A stretch of 64,000 nt of DNA from the NCBI RefSeq assembly GCF_050624435.1, contig NC_134531.1, forward strand, positions 259,360,812 to 259,424,811. Reading direction: 5' to 3'. Shown here piece by piece: positions 21,449 through 33,005 of the stretch. The DNA is from Tenrec ecaudatus. Its lineage: Eukaryota > Chordata > Mammalia > Afrosoricida > Tenrecidae. Every line of letters begins with the position of its first letter. Position 1 is the first letter of the stretch. The notes below the pieces were generated by a model. The model was not told where the DNA came from. It did no database searches and saw only the letters and a list, made by a program, of their open reading frames with translations. Made by a program: the position numbers and the translations under genes.

Positions 21449-24400
21449 ATTTGTGGTTGTTACTTTGATAAGTTTGGCTGTGAATGGTGTTAGCAAAGCT
21501 GGAGGCAGTTGGCAGCAATGCGGGTCCAGCAAAGCTGTTATTGACAAGCATTGCCTCCTCACCACCCCAATGACCTGTCGATCAACCACCTCATGTTCTC
21601 ATCCTAGGGCCAAATCCCATTCTCCTTCCCTACATATTCTGAATCAGTGACTGGGTCAGATGATTCATCTCCAGAAGACAAAAATTGAGACACAATATCA
21701 AAGAAACAAAAAGCATATGTTCATGCTAACGGAAATGAACTTGAAGAGAGAAAGAGTGACAATGTAGGAGTGAAGAAAGGGTGGAAGAGGGAAACTGAGA
21801 AAAGAAAAAAATTGATAAGACAGGAAATAATGGGTCCAAGACATACATGCACACAAAGGGATTTCATTTGGAAAGAAGAGAGACGATTTCTCTCATAACC
21901 AGAGTAAAGAGGAAAAAAAATATATACAGGTTAGAGTAAATTTTCTGATTTGCAACTGGAAATTTTCATCTAGTGATTTCTATCCTCTCAATTAACATGT
22001 GTCAAAAGCATTAGTCAAATGTTCAAGTGATAAGAATATGAGTTTAATTAATCACCAAATAGAATGGTATAATTCCCTTCAAAGAGGAAAAGCAAGTTTT
22101 CTAAAGATAAAAAAATTCCAAAAACTTTCTAGACATTGTTGTCTGGCAACTTGGTGTTGATTATTTTAAGATTATAAGGACATAATCTGTTCATTCTATA
22201 TAAAACATTTATGTTAATAAAAGAAAATGTGATTTGAAAATATGTATACCTTGTGACAAAACCCATGACCCTTTTGGAAAGAGAGTCAATATTTTCCCTA
22301 ACATGGCATATTTTATTACAAAATACAAGTCTTTATGCTCAAATATTAAAACTAGTTAGTAGGATAGAATATTATGTTTTAATAAGAATGAAACTTTAGA
22401 ATTAATAAAATATGTTAATATGAAAATGCTGTGACATAACCAGATACGAAGACTATTTTCTTCTACAAAATGAGTGAAATATCGTTAGGTCCTATTCCGT
22501 GAGTTATGGCTTGAGCGTATTTTTTATGACATGGAAAGAGTGGAAGGGGTGTTTCCTTTGCTGTGATGGCGATGGAGCACAGATCAAAGCCATGTTTTAG
22601 GCTCCAAACGAGGACCGTATGGCCCCGAGAAGGACAGCTTTATAATCTTGCTGGTTGTTAAGCTGCCAGGTGGCTTTACAGAGGAATCTGGGTCCCTTCT
22701 CTTTGAAAAGAAGGACCCAGATTTAAGCTCATCTGATAAATTATCAGGACGTAATCCTCATTTGAGGATCCATCACTAAAATTCATCCTAGTGACTTCCC
22801 CAAGATTATTTCTAATAAATAATTTTTGTTACTCATACAATTTATCTTTTACCCTTCCTTCTCTTTAAAAGTCATACCTATTGATGCTTATAAAGAAAAA
22901 TAGCATATTTGAAAAACATAAGGCAGCTCCTTCCCAGATACCATCTTTATGTAGTATTTATACATATCACTTAATACTATAGATTTTTGTGCAAATTAAA
23001 ACGAGTTATTTTTCTATGGTGCTGAAATAGTTCTTAATTTATAAATGCATAGATTCATTGGGACCAAAAATATATCTCTCATTTTTGAGATTCATCCAAC
23101 ATTCACTTACATACAGATATAAACATGCATCTACAGAAACTCATGCACTTAGAGTACAATGTTTTAAAAATATTAGTCATATAAACAAAAGATTTTTAGG
23201 TTATATTTATAGTTGGTTGTTATTTAGTATGGATTCTAGCTAATCTAATTTTCTAAAATTTTAGCTAAATATTAAGTCAAAATAATAAAAGTATAGCCTG
23301 AAATCACAGAATATAAAATAGCCAAGAGCTATATAAAATCATTAAACTCTACATATGACAAAATAATAGTATGTTACAATTATCATAAATCAGAAAGCAA
23401 ATGTTTTTCTCAGCCTAGAATGCTAAGAAATATTCATTCATTAAATACGTTTTGAGAAGGCTGAAATGAAGTTATAAGTTTCTCTTTAAATCTTATTCTG
23501 AAGCATAATAAATTTTTTCTCTTCACATATACCCACAGTCACCCACTGACTGACATTTAAATAAGTAAAATAAGATGAAAAGTAAGGGATTTAGTATGCA
23601 TTAAAAAAAGCAACTTTAGCTCCTACGTTTCCCAGCAAGGAAAACAACAGGGAAGGGTGATTTACATGATATAAAAATGGAAAAATATTTCTTGAAACAA
23701 CTGTTTAAGGAAAAAAACCCCACACAAGGATGAAATAGGCCTCAAGTTATTGTAACGGACAGACCTCGACTCCACCTGAGGATATCATAGGTTCACTCAT
23801 CCCCAAGTTATTGAGTGAGTGGTCACGAAGCTAAGAGCTGCTAGCTATAAGGAGAAATGTTTTTGTTTTAAAGAGGAGAGGAGAGAAAGAAAGGAAACCA
23901 AGTGTACTGGCTAATTGGCAAAATTTGGGAATAATTAAAAAGCCTCTAGCCCAGCATATCTTCAAACTAAAACCTGTTTTTCTCCCATGTGCTCAATGAG
24001 AATGTAAATCATTAAACAGGGCAGCTGTGCCTTATTTTTCCCCAAGAAACTCCAAATACATTAACCCTTCTTATAAGACCCCTGCCAAAATTAACCCCTC
24101 CTTCCCTATTTCTCCCATTGCAGCACTCTCTAGCCCACTGTGAGAAACCTCGTTCATGAACCACCGAGAGAACTGGGGATTCCCAAGTAGGAGGACGCTA
24201 GGTACAGTTGAGTGGTTAGTTGACATTCTGCATCACTCTGTGCCTTTATGTCCTGACATCTGTGTGACTGGAGGGACACAGGCCTTATTTTGTCCTCCAA
24301 AATAGCTAAGACAACAATTGGTACACAGTATGGATTAAAAATATATATTTGTTTAATTAAGTGGGGAAATGGAATGCGGCTGGGCAGCAAAGGATTAGGA

Positions 24401-24835
24401 AGTTTTGCTATTGTTATTTGGAGCTTTATTTTAAATGATGAATAAATCAAGATTTCACTGGGATTCCCAAATTCCTGGCATTGCTTCTTTATTTCTTTTT
24501 TTTTAAATAATGGAGACTAAAAAATAGAAAGAAATAATATGTGGCTACAGCTCTTTTAAAAAAAAACCTTTCTTACAAAAACATGCCACCTTTAGATGGG
24601 ACAAAGGTTTTAAAAATCTCAAGATTACATCATTGCCATTAAATTGCTTAAGAATTCTGCTTAGAGAGGGAAAAATCAAACCATCAAACAAAAGAAAAGC
24701 ACACCTCTTCGTTCTTAAGGAAAGCAAAAGTCAAGGACTGCCATCGGAAGTGTGGATGAACGAAAACTCACACTCTGTAGAGAGCAAATGTATTGGATTC
24801 AGAGTGTGTGCAGGATGCAGAATTGAATGTGTCAC

Positions 24836-25029
24836 CTTGCTGCTGCACTCGTGATGATCTTCAGACTGCTGGGGTTCCGGATAAGCTTGTCCAGAATGCT
24901 GACAATCTGCTCAAACTTGGGCCTGTTGTTCCTGTCTTTCTGCCAGCAGTCCAACATCAGTTGATACAAGGCAGCTGGGCAGTCCATGGGGGGTGGCAGA
25001 CGGTAGCCCTCATCCACGGCTTTAATTAC
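24836..25029 (-). CDS. EPHA3: EPHA3 exon 15: kinase C-lobe end (194 nt)
   Basis: The exon encodes 64 codons plus two bases (AG), beginning [16 protein letters not shown] and ending IITSAAA plus a split Arg codon. It covers helices G to I of the kinase. The CW of LMLDCWQ and the RP of NNRPKFEQ are the conserved C-lobe motifs. The Arg ion-pairs with the SPE Glu encoded in exon 14. The acceptor is CTCACACAG and the donor is GTGACA. The AG at the end joins the G that opens exon 16 to give Arg, so the splice junction reads SAAAR-PSN. The 194-nt length and the phase match Eph genes generally. Confidence 0.96.
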
Positions 25030-25509
25030 CTGTGTGAGAAGCAAAGTTTCTGGAAACTTAAGAGATAAGGTTTATTTTACTTTTCCATTGTCAACATGCT
25101 ACTATAGCTCTTGTAAAGTTTTTATAAAAGCAATTTCACATGAAAGTTGCCAAATCAGATAACAGCTTGTCAAATGGATAAACAATTGATTCTCAACATG
25201 CTCTACAGAGAAGATCAAGAGAAAGAAAGGGGATTTAGGAAAGAAAAGCTCATAAAGATCCTTTCCAGGTTGAAATAAGAAGAAATGTTCAGAGCGATAT
25301 GAAATTCAATATGATGAACACACACACACCATTATCTACTTATATATAGCCCTGTGGAAATGGACATTATTAATGCAAAGAAAATGAATATACAGATTTC
25401 CTTTATATCACAGTTCAAAGGATACCTTCTGAATCCTGGTGAGTTCCTTTTATAAATTCTAAATGTGTTATACTATTAACTAGTATGTCAATTCACTAGT
25501 ATTTTTAAA

Positions 25510-25660
25510 TCATATAAAGCAGTGGTTCTAAAACTCTTTTTAATCTCATAATCATCTGGAAAGTTGGTTGTGGTCATTATACTCTCACTCCCCAAATTTC
25601 TAATTTCATAGTTCTAAAACTGGACCCCAAGCCTTGTCAACTTGAGGGTATCAAGAGTGG
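25510..25660. repeat. Possible ancient hAT (MER5-like) fragment
   Basis: GCAGTGGTTCTAAAACTCTT, then ATAATCATCTGGAAAG, resemble the start of MER5-type hAT-Charlie elements (CAGTGGTTCTCAAACTTT..., ATCACCTGGA). The other terminus is not clear. Confidence 0.4.
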
Positions 25661-25679
25661 AGTAGGAGAGTCTAGCCTG

Positions 25680-26160
25680 TCAATCAGGTCATAGCCTCAT
25701 GATGCCTCCTTGTGGGCGTGGCCTTCTCATGAGGATTCTGGGAAGTTCCTCTCTCTGCCTCAGTTTCCTATTGCTAAGTCATGTGGAGACTTGCTGAGAC
25801 CTGCAAGGACCCCCAAGCTCCCTCTGCTTCACCTTCATGTTGAGGAGCCATGCTCAGAGAATGGGAGGAGCCATGTGGAGACCTCTACCCACGCTGAGAT
25901 GCTTCCATTGTCAGTGGATCCAGAGAGACTTCCACCCATTGGCCTGTGATCTTGCTACATTTGGCATCATTGCAAGTGGCAACATGAGTCTGAAGAGGAA
26001 TTTATGGACTAGCATAGGACATATGTTCTAATATCAGACATGAGGACTTGATCTGGACTGGGCTGGGATGTTTTCTCGATCTATAATTGCTCTTTGATAT
26101 GAAGTTCTCTCTTACACAAAAATGAATGTCTCTGGATTTGTTTCTCTAGTATATATAGAA
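25680..26160 (+). repeat. Unclassified interspersed repeat, possibly LTR-like
   Basis: Contains GTCTGAAGAGGAATTTATGG, GACTTGATCTGGACTGGGCT, GGATGTTTTCTCGATCTATA and TGGATTTGTTTCTCTAGTA. I remember very similar strings recurring in afrotherian genomes, but I cannot name the family. No protein-coding domain is visible. Confidence 0.45.
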
Positions 26161-26984
26161 AGGTTTGGATATGAAGCAGTATAAAAGAAATATAATTTTT
26201 CTCGGTATTACTAATACAGATTTACTTTTAAAAGAACTGAGAAAATTTCATATCTCCATAAGCCCTAAGTGGCTTTATTATTTGTGGGTAAAATATCCCA
26301 GAAAGCCTCTCATTTCCACTTTGTATCTTGAAGTCACACTCAGATTCTGGCTAAGCATAAATACAACTCCTTGAATGCTGAATCACATGACAACAGTAGA
26401 GAGTTCCTTTGTTAATATTCATTAACAAAACATGACTTATCAGTACAAAAACAATTTGGGAAAAACCGTATCATAATTATGATAGCGATTGAAAGATTAT
26501 ATACTTCTATCCGAATACCTCAGTTTGTACGGCCAAGTGCATGTGTGCGTTTGATACATTAAAGGAAACAACGTGATAGAGAATAATTTAATTTTTCTGA
26601 CTTTGGGATATATATCTAAGTAAATAAAATCTTGACATAGATGCATTAATTGTAACTACAAAGAATGGCAGACATCTTGTATATCTTGTTAATGTTACAT
26701 ACAAATAGTTTTGCAGCAAAAATCCAGGAAATAATCCCTGTACCTATTAGTTATTAAATTTGGCATTTATCTAATTATATCCTGATTACAGATGCTTTCT
26801 GTTTGCAAGAGTGATAACCCCCTGCTTCAGGGACAAAGATAAAGTTAGAAAAGCAGTTCATTTAACATCTTTGCCACACTTGGAAACAGTTTTCCCATTT
26901 CAATGTCATAAACCGGAGGCACCTGGGTTCATTATGCTCCGCTTCCTTGCACAGCTTGATCAGTTAATCTGAGCCCATAACTCA

Positions 26985-27284
<300 letters not shown>

Positions 27285-27759
27285 CTATCTTAATTCTTAA
27301 CAGGAAATATTAGTGGTATAGTACTGATAGCACTATTTGCTTCTAAAATTATGAGGATTTTTGAAGTCATAAAAGAAACAAGGCTTAAGAACCACTAACG
27401 TAGGTTATTATTGTACAACTCTTCGAAATGTGATTGAATTGTACAACTTGTGCATCATATTCCAATAAAAGTATTTCTTAACAAAGAACCTCTAAAATAG
27501 GAGATAAAATATTAAATATTGTATTAGGCCAAATTAACTGGAATATCCCATGAAATCATGACTCCAAATATAAAAACCAAAGAACTAAATTGCATGAGGG
27601 GTTTGGTTGTTTTCATATATAACAACATCTGCGCCTACATGTTTGTAGTTAAGATAGGTATCACATCACTCTGGCTAACTCTACTTTTTATAACTATGTA
27701 ACTTATTGTCAGCAATTCAAAATATGTCAGTGCAACTCAAGCATCAATCCATCAAATGC

Positions 27760-28340
27760 CAACCAAAACTCAGTATTCCCATAAGCAATAACCCTTTTTC
27801 CCATCTCTCCTCCTACTAGTAACCATTATTAAAAGTGCATATCTGTATATTTGTATGTTTCTTCTTCTATATATCAGTTAAATCATATAATATGTGTCAT
27901 TTTGTAATGAATTTAATTATTTAACACAATGGCTTCAAGCTCCATCGATATTATAGTTTGTACCAAGACTTCCTTTTTCTTTCTGGCTGAGAGGTAGTTT
28001 GATGCATGCATGTACAACCTCTTGGTAATTCACACTTCCCTTGATGGCAGTGATATTATTTCGCCCTCGTTGGCAGTTGTGAACAGCGCTGCAATGAACA
28101 TTACTGCATGAGCATCATTGGACTCTGCTTTCAAATCTTTAAGATGTATATCGAGCAGTGGAACTACTGGGCGTATGCTGGTTCTCTTTTAGGTTTTTGA
28201 AGAACGGACACCCTGTCTTAGACAATAACTATATAATCTTTCATTGCCACCTGCAAAAGAGAATGATTACATTTGCCCACATTCCACACTGTTTCCAAAG
28301 CTCTGTTCTATTCATTGCATAGCGCACAGGATCTTAAAAT
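27760..28340 (-). repeat. Old L1 3' region
   Basis: The plus strand shows the antisense of mammalian L1 3' sequence: CTTTTTCTTTCTGGCTGAGA, GTGAACAGCGCTGCAATGAA, GAGCAGTGGAACTACTGGGC and TTTTGAAGAACGGACACCCT. These parallel the 'ggctgagtagtattcc / gctgctatgaac / ggaattgctgggtc' landmarks of placental L1s. Confidence 0.75.
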
Positions 28341-29439
28341 TTTGCAAGTGATCATCCAAGGCACCACAGGTGGCTTCTATGCGCGTGGACCAAAAACATA
28401 ATAGACAGTCACAGATTGAGGGAAGATACGGAAGGTTTCCTTAATGACCGTCAGGAAAAAATTGCCTCTTTTGTTAGAAAACCAAAACTAGATGGTGCCT
28501 GACTTCTATTATTGAACATTTTATCAAAGATTATACAGAGGGGGAATATGCAGATGAGGATTTAAAATTTTCAGAGAATCCGGCCTTTCTGGTGTGATAG
28601 AGGTTAGATGAACACCCAAAACTATTTTCCTGTGATAATGTTTAAATACTACATAGAAGGAAATTCCTTGATATAGTCTTAAAACTATAAAAATAGTCTG
28701 GTTAACTAGCAAAGAATATTTACCTTGGGATTTGTGTTATTTATCTGTCTGTATGGGATGAAATTGACAACACCACTCAAAAAATTAGCTAGGACGCTCA
28801 GGGACATTGAGTTTATTTCAATGGCAAAGAAAGAAGGATGACTGAGAAAGAGAGGATGGCAATGGTTTCAACACTCAAAGCTTCTCAGCATAACTGAGTT
28901 GCACACGAAATGTAGAAATGTGTATTAATACATGTTTTCCTCTGCATAACAGCCAGAATCAAATAAAAATCAAAATTACTAACAAGCCTAATTACATACA
29001 TTATTTTATATTAATTGGTCTACAGACAAATAAACCTGAAGTAGATGACCCACCTCATAAATGAGAATTGAATAAAGTACCTCAAATTCACTTTTATTGA
29101 TTTATCATTGAATTTTGTGTGACTAAACAATCTTAGTTTAGTATGTCAATGAGTTAATATATTAGAACTTAAACTACTTTCCACCACATAATATGTACAG
29201 ATTCATATTTGTTAGATAAATATATCTAAAGTAAAAGTTTCCTTAAGAAACTTTCTTCAACATATTAGCAATATCTTGATTAATGTACCAACTCCTTCCA
29301 CCATTGATCATTAATGTTCTTCCAAGTACTAGTAATAGCTATGAGAAGTAACTAGGTACAATAACTATATTTGAGTAAATTAGAGTTTAGAGAGGAACAT
29401 TGTTTCTATGAGTCATGGGATAGAAAAAGGTGCAAATAT

Positions 29440-29580
29440 TATGGCATTTGCTCAGTTCATTTATTGATAAGCTTAATAACTAAGCATCGAGGGCCATGCA
29501 CAGGGGAAGTTTTATGCTAGTCATTTTGAATAAGAAAAATATAAATAACATACAGGTCCTTCTGTTTGGGAAATGCTTGT
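29440..29580 (-). repeat. L2-like 3' fragment
   Basis: CAGTTCATTTATTGATAAGC, CATCGAGGGCCATGCACAGG, TGAATAAGAAAAATATAAAT and CAGGTCCTTCTG resemble the antisense L2 end (catttattgag..., aggcactg..., ggtccctgcc). Diverged. Confidence 0.4.
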
Positions 29581-29624
29581 CATGCAGGAAAGAGTAATGG
29601 TTGTAAACAGAAGTAAGGACCTAC

Positions 29625-29775
29625 TGCATTATTTCTCAAATTTTAAAATGCCTAAGAAAAATCATCATCAAGGATCTTGTTAAAATGCAGCTTCTGTTTC
29701 ATCAGATCCATAGTGCAGAGTCTGCATATCTAGCATGTTCCATCTGAGGCAGGTCTAGCTGATCAAGCACATTCC
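29625..29775 (+). repeat. MER5-like hAT-Charlie fragment
   Basis: TTATTTCTCAAATTTTAAAA, GGATCTTGTTAAAATGCAGC, TTCTGTTTCATCAGATCCAT and CTAGCTGATCAAGCACATTC follow the internal order of MER5-type elements. An ancient element shared by placentals. Confidence 0.55.
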
Positions 29776-29839
29776 ATTGAGCAGTCAGATAAAATTGGAG
29801 AGTCCTCTCTATGCAGAGCTTGAAGCCTCTGGTTTTCAT

Positions 29840-30612
29840 TTGAGACAAAGGAAAACTAATATCAATTTACTCTTTAAAGATAAGTATACATTTTGATACA
29901 TCAATGCTACTGAAGAAATAAATCCAAGATGCACTGAAAGCATTGGCTGAAAACCAGGGTCAGAAATGATGGGATGGCACTCGAAATGTTTCAATAAACT
30001 GATGAAGCACTGGGAGCCCTCCCTCAACTGTACCAAAAAAATTGTAAGACAGTTGACTGGAAGAGATCCATACTGGTACTCATGCCTAGGCAAAGTTAGT
30101 CATCAGAATTATTAAATTGTACAGTCATACTGATAGCATATGCAAGTAAAATTTTACTGAAGATCATCCAATAATTGCAGCAGGAAGCTGCTAAAATTTC
30201 ATGCCAGACTTAGAAGAGAACATGGAGCCAGGGATATAATTATTGATGTCAGATGGATCTTGGTCAGAGTAGAAAATACCAGAAATATGTTTTCTTTTCT
30301 TTTATTGACTATGCAAAGGCATTTGACTGCATGGATCAAAAAAAAAAAAAAAACACAAGCGAACAGAGACTATGGCCAGCCTTGAGAAGAGTGGACATTC
30401 CATAAGAATACAATGTGTTCACGAGGAACCTGTACATGGAACGAGAGGAAAGTGGCCTGGTTTACAGTCAGGAAAGGTGTGTGAGTCATGGTTATATGCT
30501 CTCCCCTTAGTTATTTCATCTGTATGTGGAGAAAATAATTAGAGCAGCTAGACTAGCTGAAGAACTCGGTGTAAGGATTGGATATACAGCTGACAACATT
30601 TTTTTCGGAAAG
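29840..30612 (+). repeat. RTE/BovB-type LINE, RT region (left part of split copy)
   Basis: Broken frames on the plus strand contain FIDYAKAFDCMDQ, the conserved 'DYAKAFD' of RTE reverse transcriptases. Further on come GCMLSP and LFHLYVEKIIRAARLAEELGV (the 'GCxLSPxLFNLY' region). Stops and an A-run at about 30338 disrupt it. The following catalytic 'YADD' region is missing where the L1-type block starts. RTE sequence resumes at about 33005. Confidence 0.75.
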
Positions 30613-31659
30613 TGATTGTAGCCTTCAAATATGGATTAAGGACGACATTGACCCTGCAGCTATGGGAGATGGACATATTTGATCAGAGCACACGGGAGCA
30701 GATGAAGGGGCAGGAGGAGAGAGTGGAGCACAGCCTGACCCACCAGGCCGTGATGATGATGTTCCTGAGTAGAGCAGCCAGTCCACAGAGAGAACAACAT
30801 GGCTGGCCCTACTATGAGACATGATGCCCCTCAGTGACTAAGGGCGATACAGGGGACAGCACCAGAGACACAGTGTGGGAATTGCACCTGACCTGATCCC
30901 ACCACACCGAGGCAAATCACTGGGGGAGTGCAGCGGAACAGCAAGGGAATGGAGTGGCAAGGTCCCCAGGGAATGCTGAAAGTGGACTTTGGGGCCAGGG
31001 CATGGTGCCCCAACAGACTGGACTGGAAAACGCTCCTAAGGGCCAGCAAAGATCCCTGAACTAACTACAAGCTTTTCTCTTGTGAACTGTTTTGTTCTTT
31101 TTCAGTGGTTTGTTTTGGTTGTTTTGTTGTCTGGTTGTATACTGTTGCTTTGTGTTCTTCTGTCTAGTTTTCGTGCATGTTAGTGACTCCACAGGTCTGT
31201 CTGAATAGGACAGGCTGGATGAACTATCTGGATGAAAAACAACGGGACCGACAGTTCCGGGGGGACTTGGGGTGGGGGGTAGGGGGGGTAAGGAAGTGGT
31301 GTTAACAAACCCAGGGACAAGGGAAAAACATGGGACCCCAAAGGGTAGAGAAGGGGGAGTGGCAGGCCTGATGGGAAATGATCAAGGGTAAGGTTGCTTA
31401 GAGAAGAGGTATACTCTAGCCCAGGTGGCGATGAAGCATGGTAGTAGGGCAGGAGGAAGGTCAAGGGAGATGGAGGAAAGAGCTAGGAGTCAAAGGGCAT
31501 TCATGGAGGTCTAGACAAAGACATGTACATGCAAATATATATAGGAGGTTGGGGAAATAGATCTTTGTGTCGATATTTATAGGTCAAGTATTAAGGTGGC
31601 GGAAGGACCTTGGGCCTCTACTCAAACACTCCCTCTATGCATGAATACCTTCTTTTATT

Positions 31660-32155
31660 AAATTGGAACTCTATGATGCTCACTCTCCCGACACAACGGC
31701 TGGAGCCAAAGTGTGTGAACAAGTAAATGTGGTGAAGAAAGCTGATGGTGCCCGGCTATCAAAAGAGATAGTGACTGGGGTCTTAAAGGCTTGAAGATAA
31801 ACAAGCGGCCATCTAGCTCAGAAGCAACAAAGTCCACATGGAAGAACACACCAGCCTGTGTGATCGAGTGGTCCCAAAGGGATCAGTTACCAGGCATCAA
31901 AGAACAAAAAATCATATCATAGACTACACACCTCCATGATAGGATCGCTGAAGACAAATGGGTGCACAAGCAAATGTGGTGAAGAAAGCTGATGGTGCCC
32001 GGCTATCAAAAGAGATAGTGTCTGAGGTCTTAAAGGCTTGAAGGTGAACAAGCGGCCATCTCGCTCAGAAACAAATAAGCCCACATGGAAGAAGCACACC
32101 GGCCAGTGCGATCACGAGGTGCCCAAGGGACCAGATATAAGGCATCATGCAAAAA
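31660..32155 (+). repeat. About 247-bp tandem duplication inside the L1-type unit
   Basis: GCTGATGGTGCCCGGCTATC occurs at 31741 and again at 31988, 247 bases apart. Both are followed by AAAAGAGATAGTG, a GTCTTAAAGGCTTGAAG block, AACAAGCGGCCATCT and CCACATGGAAGAA. The second copy ends in an A-run at about 32150. Confidence 0.85.
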
Positions 32156-32164
32156 AAAAAAACA

Positions 32165-32240
32165 AAGATATAAGTGTGTGTATGTATGTGTATATATGTG
32201 TATATGTATATATGTATGTATATATATATATTATATTAAA
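32165..32240. repeat. (TATG/TA)n microsatellite
   Basis: Alternating TATGTATGTGTATATATG units ending in pure TA repeats. It lies right after an A-run inside the L1-type unit. Confidence 0.85.
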
Positions 32241-32895
32241 TGAAGGGGGAAGTGCAGAGTGGAGACCCAAGGCCCAAGTGTCGGCCAATGGAGATCACCT
32301 CATAGAGGGGCTTAGGAGAGGAGATGGGTTAACTAGGGTGTGAGGTAGTATCGATGAAGAACACAGCTTTCCCCCAGATCCTGGATGCTTCCTCCCCCCA
32401 ACTACCATGATCCGAATTCTACCTTGCACGGCTGGATAGGACAGAGACTGTACACTGGTACATATGAGGGTTGGAGGTACAGGGAATCCAGGGTGGATGA
32501 TACCTTCAGGACCAAGGGCGTAAGGGACGATGCTGGGAGAGTGGAGGGTGAGTGGGTTGGAAAGGGGGAACTGATTACAAGGAGCCACATGTGACCTCTT
32601 CCCTGGGAGAGGGACAGCAGAGAAGGGGGGAAGGGAGACCCCGAATAGGGCAAGATATGACAAAATAACGAGGTATAAATTACCAAGGGCATATGAGGGA
32701 GGGGGGAAAGGGGAGGGAGGGGGGAAAAAAAAGAGGACCTGATGCAAGGGGCTTAAGTGGCGAGCAAATGCCTTGAGAATGATTGGGGCAGGGAATGTAT
32801 GGATGTGCTTTATACAATTGATGTATGTATATTTATGGATTGTGGTAAGAGTTGTTGGAGTCCCTAATAAAATGTAAAAGAAGAAAAGAGAAAAA

Positions 32896-33005
32896 AATGA
32901 TTAGGGCAAAGACTGTACAGATGTGCTTTATACAATTGATGTATGTATATGTATGAACTGTGAAAAGAATTGTATCAGCCCCAATAAATTGTTAAAAAAA
33001 AAAAA
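32896..33005 (+). repeat. Second L1-type 3' terminus in tandem
   Basis: ATGATTAGGGCAAAGACTGT, GTGCTTTATACAATTGATGT and AGCCCCAATAAATTG followed by a long A-run repeat the final 110 bases of the unit that ends at 32885. Either a short independent insertion or a duplicated tail. Confidence 0.75.

Larger units (their letters stand above)
11046..24835 (-). other. EPHA3: EPHA3 intron 15
   Basis: About 13.8 kb. The left part to 15.5 kb holds SINEs, an RTE tip and L1-type 3' ends. 15.8-18.5 kb is A+T-rich and nearly repeat-free apart from (A)n at about 16090. 18.5-21.5 kb has three SINEs and an unclassified candidate repeat. 21.5-24.8 kb is mostly unique, with paired short palindromes at 22685-22747. 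No coding exon with splice signals was recognised. Confidence 0.8.
30613..32885 (+). repeat. Afrotherian L1-type 3' UTR, longest copy (about 2.3 kb)
   Basis: A long non-coding unit ending GGAGTCCCTAATAAAATG. Landmarks in order: CAGCAAAGATCCCTGAACTA, a G-rich tract at 31259-31288, GATGGTGCCCGGCTATCAAA (twice), GAACAAGCGGCCATCTCGC, ATGATCCGAATTCTACCTTG and a purine-rich GGGGGAAAGGGGAGGGAGGG. The phrase GTCTTAAAGGCTTGAAG...GCGGCCATCT closely parallels my memory of elephant L1 3' UTR sequence, so I call it L1-type. No ORF2 sequence is attached. Confidence 0.7.

Noticed and set aside
30613..31060. Short open frames in the 5' part of the L1-type unit as a possible LINE protein
   Set aside because: No L1 ORF1 coiled coil, RT or endonuclease motif is visible. 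The frames are short and are interrupted in the copy at 54203.
32295..32747. 150-codon minus-strand open frame
   Set aside because: Antisense of the purine-rich L1-type 3' end. It is a low-complexity Pro/Ser/Leu product recurring in other copies.
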